NCBI RefSeq assembly: GCF_958450345.1
Contig: NC_088780.1
Span: forward strand, 60,237,533 to 60,301,532
DNA from: Calliphora vicina
Taxonomy: Eukaryota; Arthropoda; Insecta; Diptera; Calliphoridae
Reading direction: 5' to 3'
DNA: 64,000 nt
Every line of letters begins with the position of its first letter. The first letter of the stretch is position 1. The notes beneath the pieces are model-generated. The model was not told the DNA's origin and did not search any database. It saw only the letters and a list, made by a program, of their open reading frames with translations. A program made the position numbers and the translations under genes. This document shows, in pieces, positions 21,785-33,313 of this stretch.

Positions 21785-22405
21785 GGAAAATGATTTCGGG
21801 AATATGCCACCATGGCTGTTTTTGATGAAGAGCATTATGGACGTCCAATTTTTTACCACTTTGGAATTGAATTGATATTTTCAATTATTGCTGGTTTATC
21901 ATCACTTGAACCTAGAGGTAATAATAGAAAATGTCAAATCGCTCGTCCTTGGAGGTCAATAGACAGGTCCATTTCAATTAATCGATGGTTGCGGTCTCCG
22001 TATGGCAAGTAACGCCTCCTGTTGAAACCACATATCGCCCGGTTAAATGTAATCCATATTTTCAAACAAAATATCATTGAACATGGTTCTGTAACTCATC
22101 TCCATTGACCGCAACGCGAGCTCTGGCATCATTTCTGAAGCAATAGTATCCGATGATGCCACCAGCATATAAACAGCACCAAACGGTGATTTTTTCTGGA
22201 TGTATTGAAGTTTATAGAGTTTGTTGTCGATTGGTCTTACTCCATATGCATCAATTTTGTTTATTAACAAACCCGTTAAGCCAAAATTGAGCCTCATCGC
22301 TAAATGTAATTTTGCGATAAAACAGTCTACAATAAGTTGAGTGAATCAATAACTGATTTTCAAAGTACATTTGGATAATTTGGTAGCGTTGTTCAAGCAT
22401 CAATG
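21785..22405 (-). pseudogene. mariner-family transposase pseudogene
   Basis: Minus-strand pieces in order are LEQRYQIIQMYFENQ (22405-22360), ITFSDEAQFWLNGFVNK, KNHRLVLFICWW-like and TMFNDILFENMD. Next come DMWFQQ (first half of the catalytic Asp region), NGPV-PPRTSDLTF, then NWTSIMLFIKNSHGG at the C-terminus. These line up with mariner transposase blocks (TFSDEAHFWLNGFVNKQN, DMWFQQDGATCHTA, NGDVNWPPRSCDLTP). Several stops and frame slips are present, and the DGATCHTA block is lost. A pogo/Tigger-like element is inserted just upstream at 22412, so the N-terminal region may have been cut off by it. Confidence 0.85.
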
Positions 22406-22411
22406 TATTTA

Positions 22412-24249
22412 CAGGTAAGCCTCCATTTACGCGGTACTTTATTTACGCGAATTCGATATTACTCGAACTCAAATTAGCAACCATTTTTTGAAATACGCGA
22501 CTTTTTTTACGCGATTTTTATATAACGCGGCAACAAACAACAAGAAACGAAAAAAACACTAGCGAATAACAGATTTCTTTTTTGAAAACTTCGTTAATTT
22601 TTATAATTTTTTTGTTATGTTTATGTATTGGAATATTTTGTTTTTTTAATTGACATTTTTTCCTTAATTTTCGATAAGAAATATTTTTCTTTAGTTGAGT
22701 TATTTTACTTTACTTTTGTTTTAACTATGTTTTTAAAAGTACAAATAAAATAAGTTTACTTAAAGCATATATCGTCGCCTTAAATGCAAACGGACGTAAC
22801 TAAATTTTTATTGTTTTTGCAGGATACGTTATAAAATCAATAATAATAGAGTATTCTTGGCAATTGTTCATTCAATCAAAAACTCGATTTTGAATTTCTG
22901 TATTGTTGTTGTTGTTGCAGCAGTGTTTGCTGAGATAACAGCCATTGGCCGGCCAAAAATATATAACATTTCGCTATCTTTTCATTAGAAATTCCAAATA
23001 TTGAAAAATTTTACCTTTGACCTTCACGATTCAAAGGTTCTCGTTTTCCGATTTTAGTAAAACTTTCAGAACATATTTAGAATTACAAGGACTATAATAT
23101 TATGAATAGGTTTTACTTAAAATTTATAACAGTAAGGAAATTGGACTCATTCGCCTAAATATGGACAAAAAATTAGTTTTTCTTGAAAACGCAAATTTTA
23201 AATCGCAGGTACGGAAAACCTGTAAGAGGTATTGACATAATTTTTTCATATTTTTATTCCCTATTTTGATCTCAATAAAAGTGATGATCAATAAATGTGA
23301 TGATCGAAAAAATCTGAAATTTGTTTAACAAAATTTTTAAAAATTTGAAAATGGAGTTTTGAAACAGCCGTTAAAAAAAATTATTTTTTTTGGCCATACC
23401 TGCGAATAGGTTAACGGTATCCTACTTAGACAAAAACTCATATACAAGTAAATATGGACATATTTTAAGTAAAAATTAGCTTTTATTTTAATTTTTCTCG
23501 AAATATCTTAATTTTTTTCCTAAATTGTTTGTTCAAGTGGCCTGAAACACGTTAATGGTCTGGCGAATTTGTAATAATTGTAATAATAAAATTTTTTAAT
23601 CAAATTTTGTCATTTATATCTCATTACAACGAAAATTACGTACATATTTCGATTCTTTTGCATTCAATTGCAAAAGTATTTATTTAGTAGCAAAATTTTT
23701 TCAAAAACTGAAAAATTTGCATTTTTCTCTAATTTTGGCGATAATACAGTTTTTGGGTCATTTTGAACCAAAGGAGATACAGGGTTAATAACAAAAATTT
23801 TTTATTCATTAATATAAATAAATCTACATATTTCTAGAAAACAATGCAGAAAGTTAACGTGTTTCACCTATTTATTCCATATTAACAGTAATATTTTGCA
23901 TATATCTGATCTTTGACCTCGATGCGCGTCCAGAAATCGTTGCCCGATTTGGCTCAAATTTTCAGCACTTAACATTTAGGCCTAGTGTCACAATATTTCA
24001 CCCGACACTCTTTGAAATAAAAAAAAAAATCAGCTGTCACTCTAATGTACATATGTGTTTTCTATTTAACGCGATTTTTAGGTCCCAATTTCTTTTTTGT
24101 TATGTGACTGATGTATTGTTTTACGCGAAATAAAAAATGACTGGTCCCACAAAAGCATTTCGTTCTAAATTAGAACCTCGTTTTACGCGAATTTGATTTA
24201 TACGATATTTTTTTGGGCCCAACAAACCGCGTAAATGGAGGCCTACCTG
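22412..24249. mobile_element. pogo/Tigger-like element, non-autonomous, 1.84 kb
   Basis: The termini CAGGTAAGCCTCCATTTACG and, inverted, CGTAAATGGAGGCCTACCTG are flanked by TA on both sides (22410-22411 and 24250-24251). CAGG-CCTC-TTTACGCG ends with TA duplication resemble Tigger/pogo elements. Further subterminal TTTACGCGAATT motifs occur at both ends. I see no transposase frame. The interior carries a block (about 22970-23560) that is also found inverted at 30480-30870. Confidence 0.75.
22970..23560. repeat. dispersed repeat shared (inverted) with 30480-30870
   Basis: Matching landmarks are AATAGGTTAACGGTATCCTA here against TAGGATACAGTTAACCTATT there, plus ACTTAAAATATGTCCATATT-type and ACTTAAAATTTATAACAGTA-type segments, in inverse order. 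It is non-coding and may be cargo common to two different TIR elements. Confidence 0.65.
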
Positions 24250-24359
24250 TATAATGATTTGCCAGAGTATACTGATCCTAAATATTAAAAAGTGAGAACA
24301 GTGGGACAGTTCATTGGACAGATAATCCTTTCGCAATTCCTGGCGGGCTTAAAAAACAG

Positions 24360-24920
24360 CCCTTATTATTAAAATTTTGGAAAATGTATTGCAAGATTTT
24401 ATAATATTGAGCATATGATTCTTTGGAGCGATTCCTGTGTGCCACAAAACAGAAATAAAATAGTATCGTCTACTTTCCTTGACATTTTGTATAAAAGAAG
24501 TAACTTGAAAACAATTGTTCCGAAATGTTTAGAGCCGGGACATTCTCAAATTCAAGAGATTTACACTGTACATAGTGCAATAGAACGATTCATGAAATTA
24601 AAATAAGTCATTAGATTCGATAACAAAATCAATCCAAAAAGTTAATTTAAAAAATTATGGAAATACTTCCGACCGATTTGAAAGTTTATTCTTTACTAGC
24701 CAATATAATTTTAAAGAATTTCCATTTACCAAGGATAAAATAATAAAATATAATAAAATCAATTTATTTTCTCTACTCTATAAAACATCTATAAGCGAAG
24801 ACGAATTTCCATCATCAATTTTTAAAATACTAGCTGGAAAGAGAGTTTTGGCAATTTTATTCATGCACATGAATAATTATTTCTCAAGACAAAATGTAAG
24901 ATATTCAAAGCATATATGTA
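24360..24920 (+). pseudogene. decayed transposon gene with SDSC-PQNRN motif
   Basis: The plus frame 24415-24606 reads LWSDSCVPQNRNKIVSS, then LEPGHSQIQEIYTVHSAIER. After a frame change, 24641-24915 reads VNLKNYGNTSDRFESLFF, then FPFTKDKIIKYNKINLF and ISEDEFPSSIFKILAGKR. Upstream, KILENVLQDFIILS precedes the first block in another frame. I recall insect and cnidarian proteins with LWSDSCxPQNRNS, PGHSxIQEVDxVHSxIE, probably transposase-related, but I cannot name the family. The frame shift and stops make it inactive. It is cut at its 3' side by the hAT element at 24924. Confidence 0.6.
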
Positions 24921-24923
24921 CAG

Positions 24924-26082
24924 TAGGGTGGCCCCAAAATTTAAGTTGCGGATGTTCCCACCTAGAATGAAAATTTGATTCATTCTAAGACTACGTTTTG
25001 AATTTTTTTCGTCCTGGGGTCAATATTTGGCGAGCTGGATCGAAGGATAAAAAGGTCCTTTTTTGGGGTTTTTTACATTTTTTCCATATTTCTTCCAAAG
25101 GAAGTATATGTAAATTTGGTATCATATGAAAGGTCTTTGAGAGACGCATTCAATTGGTTAAAAGAAATTTAAAAAAAAAAAATTTTAATTAAAAAATTTT
25201 AAAAATTTTCGACAAAATTTTAGTTTTTTTTAATTTTTTCATAGAATTTATTCAAATACATAGATGAAATTTCTTGATCATAAACATCATGTAATTTCAC
25301 CGAAATGGTTTTTCTCGTTTTTTAAAATTCAGTCCAGTTCAATGTTTATTCAAATTTGTTTAAACCCAATTTCATCCCTATCTGTTAAGCAGTTTTTCAC
25401 ATGTTACTTAAAATTAACAACAACATTCCAAAGGAATAACATTAAAATAATCATTATAGCGCGATGTATAGTAAATGTTTTAGCTTAAATTTAAATATTC
25501 CTAGTGTAACAAAAGAAAAGTATAAGAATTTATACATCGATGGAAAGCTTATAAAATTTGAGTTATTTTGATGCCCATACATATACTATGAATTGAGTAC
25601 AGAGATTGTCAGATAGGGATGAAATTAGGTTTAAACAAATTTGAATAAACATTGAACTGGATTGAATTTTAAAAAACGAGAAAAACCATTTCGGTGAAAT
25701 TACATGATGTTTATGATCAAGAAATTTCATCTATGTATTTGAATAAATTCTATGAAAAAATTAAAAAAAACTAAAATTTTGTCGAAAATTTTTAAAATTT
25801 TTTAATTAAAATTTTTTTTTTTTAAATTTCTTTTAACTAATTCAATGCGTCTCTCAAAGACCTTTCATATGATACCAAATTTACATATACTTCCTTTGGA
25901 AGAAATATGGAAAAAATGTAAAAAACCTCAAAAAAGGACCTTTTTATCCTTTGATCCAGCTCGCCAAATATTGACCCCAGGACGAAAAAATTTCAAAACG
26001 TAGTCTTAGAATGAATCAAATTTTCATTTTAGGCGGGAACATCGATACCTTATTTTTTCTCCATACAAACGGGGCCACCCTA
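24924..26082. mobile_element. palindromic hAT-type element, 1.16 kb, perfect 8-bp duplication
   Basis: The ends are TAGGGTGGCCCC and GGGGCCACCCTA, flanked by ATGTACAG at 24916-24923 and 26083-26090. The arms are long and near mirror-image: ATGAAATTTCTTGATCATAA at 25264 against TTATGATCAAGAAATTTCAT at 25713, and GGTATCATATGAAAGGTCTT at 25119 against AAGACCTTTCATATGATACC. Only about 100 bp near 25500-25600 is unpaired, so transcripts could fold into a very long hairpin. It is non-coding. A degenerate relative lies at 2820-4498. Confidence 0.9.
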
Positions 26083-26087
26083 ATGTA

Positions 26088-26609
26088 CAGTGGTGGCCAG
26101 GAATTTAAGACAAAAATTTTTTGCTAAATTCCACGTGATTGTCAATTATTTTTCAAATATTTCCACAAATATGTATGCATGAGGACTGTTTTAACACACA
26201 AGTGTGTTTTATTCGACTGTGTCAATTCATACATATTCACCACGAACACATACAATTTTTCTAAAACTAGACCAACAAATTTTTTTTTAAATAAACATAT
26301 TTTCTCACATTTATATCATTATATTTTTATTATTATAAAATATTCGGACCAAATTTCGTATTTTTAGTTCCATTAGTTTCGCTCATATCATGTTATTAAC
26401 AGCGGATGTTCGCTGAGGTGGGTCAACGTATTTCCACATATCTTTGCCCATATATGTTTTACCGATTTTTCCAAACATTTTTCAGAAACTAGAAACATTA
26501 ATAATAAATTTCATACCCTTAGAGGTCCTTTTATTTTGGCTCTATCGCACTTAAAATTCAGTTGATGAAAAAAATTCAAGTATTTGTCTTAAATTGGTGG
26601 CCACCACTG
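26088..26609. mobile_element. Tc1/mariner-type MITE, 522 bp
   Basis: CAGTGGTGGCCAGGAATTTA followed by AGACAAA, mirrored by TTTGTCTTAAATTGGTGGCC and ACCACTG, with TA on both sides (26086-26087 and 26610-26611). It is non-coding; a short frame at 26179-26367 has no recognisable content. Its first bases CAG are part of the duplication made by the neighbouring hAT element, so the hAT arrived later. Confidence 0.85.
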
Positions 26610-26611
26610 TA

Positions 26612-28017
26612 CGTATATCTTGTCATCAGATCCGAGTGGTCATTTGACAGATATTTTATTCCGTAGTTAATCAGAACATGTCGTCCTTACAATCCAATAA
26701 AAAATCACAACTATCTCAAAAAATACATTTTTTTATTTTAAAATCAAAAATTTTATTCTTACTGAGACACCCTATATATAAAAATAACCGTTATAGATTG
26801 TATGCTGTAAAATTCACGAATATAAAACGAATTCGAAATGCCTATTATAATTAAAATAAAATATTTTTTTCTTTTATAAAATCTTGTTAAATATTTGTAT
26901 CACATACGTGAAGATAATACAAGATTTTTATATTTACAAAATTTCATACATTTTTTATTGTATATCCACAAAAATGGTACATACGGTATCATAACACATT
27001 AAATTTTTAGCAAAAATGGATATACAACAAAATTGCTCCTCAATATCTCTGAAATTATATGAGATATAAAACTGTCGATTGAACAGATCGATAGATCTAA
27101 GAATTTTAACCCTGAAAATGGTATTAACTCATTTTTTTTGATTTTGTGATATACGTGAAGATAACATCGGGACGACGATGTAATAACATAACATGCATTC
27201 GAAAAATTTTAATCGCGATATAGATACACGAATTGTATATGAAACGAAAAGTTTTTAAGTGAGTTTTTGAATTTTGCTGAATAATTATAAGTTAAAATGT
27301 TTCAGCTCACTAATCGATTTACGTTTTAAAAGAAATTATACAGAGATGATTTTTTATACTGCAGGTCATAGGGGGATTTCTATTTACGCAATAAACCATT
27401 CTATTCTATATAGTCCTGTGGATGTGCCTCGTAAAATACTGTGTTGGGCACATCAGTTACGTATGGGATATTCCATGAATATATCAACTACGATTGAAAA
27501 AATAAAAACCGTTGAAACTTTTGAAACTTGAATTGAAAAAAACACAAATATTTTTATTTAAATATGACGGATTGTTAAGGAAAAATATTTGTTTTAGCTT
27601 AAAAAATTAATATAAAAAAAACACTTTCGCATATTTTTACATGTACTTCAAAATCACTTCCGTTTTATGTAACCACATACATAGATAAAATATGTATATC
27701 AGGATAAACATTATTAAAAATGTAAATAACTTTTATGTACATTTTTTATTACAAACTAGCTGACCCGGCAAACGTTGTTCATACAAAAATGAAAATTTTT
27801 GGCAAAAAAAAATTATAGATAGGTACATCCTAATGACCTAGCGGTATGAAATATAGGTACTTTACAACCTTTTCTTATTTAATAATGATTTGTATTTCAT
27901 ATAGAATTAAAACACATAAAATTCAGTAAAAGGAAAAATAAATTTATTGCTTAAAAAGTTGCTTCTAAATTCGGTTGTTATTATATGGAACAACAAATGA
28001 AACAATTATTAATTTAA
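26612..28017. other. AT-rich region with repeat fragments
   Basis: No confident gene. An open frame at 27274-27531 contains VPRKILCWAHQLRMGYSMN but matches nothing I know. A segment at 27625-27690 (TTCGCATATTTTTACATGTA, CTTCAAAATCACTTCCG) recurs at 42085-42140. At 27760-27785 CTAGCTGACCCGGCAAACG is a terminal fragment of the ACTAGC-ACCCGG repeat family found at 34367. Confidence 0.5.
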
Positions 28018-28890
28018 ACAAGTAAGAGGGTGCAGTGAAATAAGGCCATATGGCTCTATTTCTCAACTAGTTGGGAAATAAAACCATATGGTCTTATTTC
28101 TTTGCGAAGAAAAACTTTATTTGCGAAGACAATTTGTCTTTCTCACAGTTGTATGGCTTGCAACTATTCGGTTTCGCAGGAAAAGTTTTGTTTTTATTGG
28201 CGACCTGCGGCCACTCTTAGTGGCTTTCTCCTTTTTTTGTTTTTTAATATTTAGCGAAAAAAACTTTTGGTGAAAAAAAATCGGGTCAAAAATATCTATC
28301 ATTTGATATCCATGTTGTCTATATTTAGACTTAGTAATCCTGATATAGGTAAAAAATCGAGGTTGTCCTGGCTTTTTCCTCATATCTCAGAATAGTAGCC
28401 AACTTCTCGAAAGCATGTCTGACAGAATTATTGATGATTTGGATCCCGAAGATTTCTGGGGTCTTCAGAAAATTGATTTCAACAGACAGACGGACATTGC
28501 TTAATCGACTCCGCTATCTATAAGGATCCAGAATATATATACTTTATAGGGTCGGAAATGAAAAATGTAGAAATTACAAACGGAATGACAAACTAATTTT
28601 AAAGCTTGATGGTAAACAGTATTTTTTGTTCTTCTATTGAGTCAGTGTTGTTAGCTCAACAAGTTTATTTTATTAAGGAATTTTTGTCTTTATAAACCTT
28701 TATAAATCGTGATGAAATTGGACATAAATGTACCTAATATTTCTAACAACTTCTGTGAGGATTGCTCCATAATTGACCCTACCCCCATATAACCCCTATA
28801 TCAGAAAAATATTTTATTGTCAATAATTAAAAAAAATTCCCACATATTGATGATGGGTATACAAGATTCGGCACAGCCGAATTCATATAC
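28018..28890 (-). mobile_element. mini-me/DINE-type element, copy C (short tract)
   Basis: The core at 28411-28595 is nearly identical to copies A and B (CTGACAGAATTATTGATGAT, CTTCAGAAAATTGATTTCAA, CGACTCCGCTATCTATAAGG, CTTTATAGGGTCGGAAATGA), but the CAGA tract is only about three units. The terminal hairpin motif GATTCGGCACAGCCGAATTC at 28868-28887 is not followed by CTTACTTG. The left part (28030-28250) shares GGCCATATG and AGCGAA segments with copy E. Ends are approximate. Confidence 0.65.
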
Positions 28891-30120
28891 AAAATTAATA
28901 TTTTTGACGTGAACATCTATTCCAGCCACAATTTAATAAAATTTTATGTCAAATAATCTTTTAGAGAAGCAGGATTGTGGTGCTCATGTTGATTATTAAT
29001 TGAAAATTGTTCATGTTTGTTTTTTGTTTTGCCCATGACCATCATAATATTGAATGAAAAAAAAACATAATATTCAATTACCTTCACCCAATATTTTTGT
29101 CTTTTTATCTTGTCGACAATTCATTACGGTTATTTTTTGTATCATCAAAATTGTTTTTTACGTTTTTTTTTATAAAATGATTGATGATTTTGATGGATAA
29201 CAAAAATTACATTTTGGCATTTTTACAACAACTGGAAAATTAATGCAATTTAATACGTTTGAATATATTCCGAAAAATTGCTGATGTACTGATTATTTTC
29301 AAGAGGCAAAAGTTAAATTTTTGTGGTTGAAAAAAATCATCGAAATATACATAGCTAATAAAAAAAATATATATTTAATAACTTTGGAACTGAAGGGCAT
29401 ATTTAAAAATAGTTTGGCAAGTACATGGACTAACCATAAGAAGCATAAAAAACAAAACACAAGTTTTCAGGAGAGCCAAAAAACTGTTTTTTTTTCGAGT
29501 ATTACTTGATTTATTAAAATTCGTTATTCTACAATATTTTTTTTAAAGGAACTACTGAATCTCACATATAATTGGTTTTTAAAATTTTGCATTATTGTTC
29601 AATGTGCATGTATGAAAATGATAATATAGAGTTAGCATTTTAATAAAATTAAATTATTTTGATTACATTTATGCCATCTGATTTATTTAAGATAGCGGTT
29701 AATAATACAACATAAGATAAAAAATTAACAATAAACAATATTAAACAAAAAGTTATAGACACTTTTTGTTTTGCTTTTTTATTTTTTTTTTGGAGTTTGA
29801 TTGGTGTAAATTATCGTAATAGAACAGAAGTAGACACTTTTTTAAGCAAACTCCAACTTTAACCATTTATTTGTATGCCATGGACATTATATTTTCCAAA
29901 ACCAAAAAGGTAAAATATTTTCATAGTAATTCAAATTCAGAATTGGAAATTATTGCTTTCGGAAAAAATTAATTGTAAGATAGAGTAATACCAAAAATGC
30001 AGATAAAACAACAAAAAAAATATATGTTTGAAATGAAATTCACACCATAGATGAGGGCTGTTTTATTGAACATTTTACCATCAACAAGTAATTTTCGTGA
30101 AAATCAAAGATAGAGGATTT
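28891..30120. other. AT-rich spacer, nothing recognisable
   Basis: No protein-like frame, terminal inverted repeat or structural RNA was identified. The only frame of note (29321-29509) is Lys/Asn-rich and typical of chance frames at this base composition. Confidence 0.5.
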
Positions 30121-30990
30121 TAAAAAACTGGTTTGTCGGTTAACCGAAAATTGGCCTTTTATAGAAAATCGGTTTTTCGGTTAACCAACTTCGAAAAAAC
30201 CAGTTTACCGACATATATGTGAAGAATACATAAAATGTCCAATAAAGTATACATAGTAGAGTGTTTCTTATAAGCCAATTGTGTTTTCTTATATATATAA
30301 AACTATAGTTAAATTTGAAATTTTGTCTTTCTATTATGATTGCAACGATTTAGTTTTGAAGTGCATTTACAAGGGGAAAAAATTTATTTTTTCAGTTTTT
30401 TAAAAATGTTGGCTTTAAATAATTACTTTTGCAATTTGGTTAAAAAATGTTAAAGTTATTAAATAAAAAACAAAAATTAACGTGTCTCAGTCCACTAGAA
30501 CAAGACATGTAGGAACAAAATTAACATATTTTGAGAAATATTAAAACAAAAGTTTATTTTTACTTAAAATATATCCATATTTACCTATATATGAGTTTTT
30601 ATCTTCATAGGATACAGTTAACCTATTCGCAGGTATAACAAAAAAATATTGTTTTTAACGGCAGTTTCAAAGGGGGATTTATTGGCAACATAATAGGCAA
30701 TACAAATATGAAAAAAGTCTGATAAAACCTCCTATAGTTTTTCCGTGCCTGCGAAAAAATATGGCCAAAAAGCTCATTTTTTGGCCATATTTTGGCGAAT
30801 GAGCCGAATTTTCTTACTGTTATGAATTTTAAGTAAAAGCTATTCATGGAAAGATAGCGAAATGTTGTATATTTTTGGACCGATTTTTATGAAACTGAAG
30901 AAAAATATAACATATACTCTAGTATTTTAAATTAACCAAGATTTCGAAGAAAAACCGCTTTTCGGTTAACCGGTTTATAAACACTACCCT
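30120..30990. mobile_element. hAT-like relic with GGTTAACCG ends
   Basis: CTGGTTTGTCGGTTAACCGA at about 30129 and the mirrored TTCGGTTAACCGGTTTATAA at about 30955 suggest a terminal inverted repeat with subterminal GGTTAACCG copies, as in many hAT elements. No duplication was found. The interior 30480-30870 is shared, inverted, with the pogo-like element at 22412-24249. Confidence 0.45.
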
Positions 30991-31071
30991 CGATACGCTT
31001 CACCTTAGAAAATTATAAAAGAACAATTATTTTACACCCAAAAAGGGAGTTTTTAAATTCTTAGCTATACA

Positions 31072-31342
31072 CCAATACCACGGTTTGCATCGTTTCGAAG
31101 TTACGTCTTTTTAAAATTTCTATGATTTCGAAGTTTCTTGTTATTGCTTTGATCTTTGTCGTTAATATCAAAATGTTTGTACAAAGTAGTTGTTAGTAGC
31201 AGTTCCAAATAATATTTGCTGAACTAATATTATGAATATCGGAACCATTTAAATGAAAATCAATACAAATGTATGACTTTCATTGCTTCGGTTTGTGTCG
31301 CGTTTCTCCTGTCCCAATTTGCGACGCAAACCGGGGTATTGG
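31072..31342. mobile_element. small MITE with CCAATACC-CGGTTTGC ends
   Basis: CCAATACCACGGTTTGCATC at the left is mirrored by GACGCAAACCGGGGTATTGG at the right, with an AT-rich 270-bp interior. No clear target duplication. From 31343 to 32030 the sequence shows nothing recognisable. Confidence 0.55.
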
Positions 31343-32032
31343 CGTATTTACCAAACCAAAAAATAATTCAGAACATATTGAAGCATAATTTTTTTGATTC
31401 CTGAAAATTTTTCTTAAATTTTAAATTTCCATAAAAAGGGTAATTTTTGAAAACAAGCTGTTTAATTTTTGTTTTTTCTTTCGAGTCGCAAAAAATCCAA
31501 CCAATTGAAGTAGATAATGTAGGAAACGATTGTTTAGGCTTTGATATTTTTAAAAATAAAGCTTGAGTGTCTGTAATTCTTATTCACTCTAAAGATTTAT
31601 TTGTGTTATATCTTTAACTTTTCTACAGCCTGATGATCTGACCTAGGCAACCATATATTTTTAAATTAGACATATATAGTACAACCTTGTGACAACGATA
31701 AATTTATTAAGTCCTCTTATGTATTGTAGCAAAGTGAACTTTTTATTTCATTAGGATTTTTAAGCTTTGTTCGAATCATAGAGAAATATATGTACATTGA
31801 GCGGAAACTAGAAAAAAACTTAAAAATTAATCAAATTAATCAAACATACGACTGTTGTTTTTGTTTTTACATAGTTTTTTTACGAATACATTCTCAGCAC
31901 TTAAGTTTTTGACAACTGAGTTAGGTTTTGACAGTAGAGTTTACGATCTATGTATATTTATCTATGGTTCGAATATGAAAAATAAAAACAAAAAATTATT
32001 TATTTGAAAAAACTACTAAAACTGTGATGCCG

Positions 32033-32799
32033 AGGAGTATTCTAGTTTAAGTTATTGAAATTGGCTCTACAAATTATTCAGGGGCGGCGCTACGGGGGCT
32101 CAATTTTTGGAAAGTACTCAGCTACATATGTCTTGAAAAAACAGGCTTGCGTGTGCTATTCATCTATTATAGTTTTCGAGTTTTAGGCATTTCCAAAAAT
32201 ATATGGTGTACTTAGCGGACCAAATGGACTAAAATTCTTTTTTTAGTTAGACAACTAAACTACCTATACACACATTTACAAAAGATTTCAGAGCAATATC
32301 AATTATGGATCCAAAAATAAACGATTCTTAATTTAAAAATTCAAAAAATAAGTAATATATTTTTGCTGTTTTAAAAAAAACTTTCTTTAAAAACTTATAA
32401 CAATTTTATGTTTTTCTGTAAGGTATCATTACGGAGAACATTTGTGTACAAACAACATGTCCTATTTATCGAATTTGACTTATTTTTTATCAACATTTTA
32501 AATTTGGACCACATGTTCTAAAATCCCAAAACTGGGATCAAAAAATTGAAAGCAGATTTGGAAACCTTGATGTGTTCCCTATTTATCCCCAAAGTATTTT
32601 CCCAGACCCGAAGGAAATGCGGACCCTATGGGCAAAATTGTAAAAAATAAATTTTTTGGGATTTTCGCTCCAATTTTTAGGAATTGCGGGATTCCCTTTG
32701 ACCTTTTGACAAATTTAGGAAATGTTGAAAATTTAATTGAATTTTGTTAATAAATAAAGATATTATTTAATATTACATAATTTAAACTCGAATACTCCT
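32033..32799 (+). mobile_element. inverted-end element AGGAGTATTC, copy 1
   Basis: AGGAGTATTCTAGTTTAAGT at the left is mirrored by AATTTAAACTCGAATACTCC at the right. Inside is CAGGGGCGGCGCTACGGG near 32080 and a block near 32655-32690 (GATTTTCGCTCCAATTTTTA, GGAATTGCGG). A second, inverted copy runs from about 51300 to 51809. It is non-coding. Family not assigned. Confidence 0.6.
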
Positions 32800-33072
32800 T
32801 GGCTACGCTCACGCAAATTTTATCCCGATCCACAGTGCGGTCAAAGGCACCTTTGTCCGGCCAAAAGTTTTGTCATTGGGTTGGTTCAAGAAATGCTCTA
32901 GGAGATAAAAAATTATCATAGTAAGGTCCCTTGCCTCAAATGCCCTTCATAATTTCAGTTTGAATGAGGCCTTCACAAGAATGGCACACTACCATAGGAA
33001 AGATCGATTAGTAGGAGTTTCCGTTAAACACGTGTCAAAGTTTTTGTAATCAAGCAAATCAAACGAAACAAA

Positions 33073-33313
33073 ATGGACTCTACAGCTGAAGGTAAGTATA
33101 ATACGTAAAATCAAAATCTGAATGTAAATTTTTAAATAGTAAATTGTTAGAAAGTGATATGTAAGGATTATTTTTTGTAAATTTGTTAATTTTTAATAAA
33201 TTTTCAATTATATGCCCAAATCTATAAGTCTCTAAAAATTATTTTATTTTTGATTTTCAGTGGAAAAAAACTTTAGCCCCACTTTCCCCCAAGCTGTTTT
33301 TTTAATAAAATGA
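33073..33313 (+). CDS. possible first exons of a host gene (weak)
   Basis: An ATG at 33073 sits in a good fly start context (AAACAAAATGG). It is followed after six codons (MDSTAE) by G-GTAAGTAT at 33091. A 169-bp segment ends in TTTTTGATTTTCAG at 33260. The exons join in phase to read MDSTAEVEKNFSPTFPQAVF and a few residues more, before TGA at 33311-33313. A 23-residue product could be the intact start of a gene truncated or frameshifted here; a mini-me element begins only 175 bp further on. Upstream 32810-33072 is less AT-rich than the rest. No protein family is recognised, and chance agreement is possible. Confidence 0.25.

Noticed and set aside
27274..27531. 85-codon frame with VPRKILCWAHQLRMGYSMN
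   Set aside because: Protein-like in composition, but I could not match it to any family or find splice or repeat context. Left as unassigned sequence.
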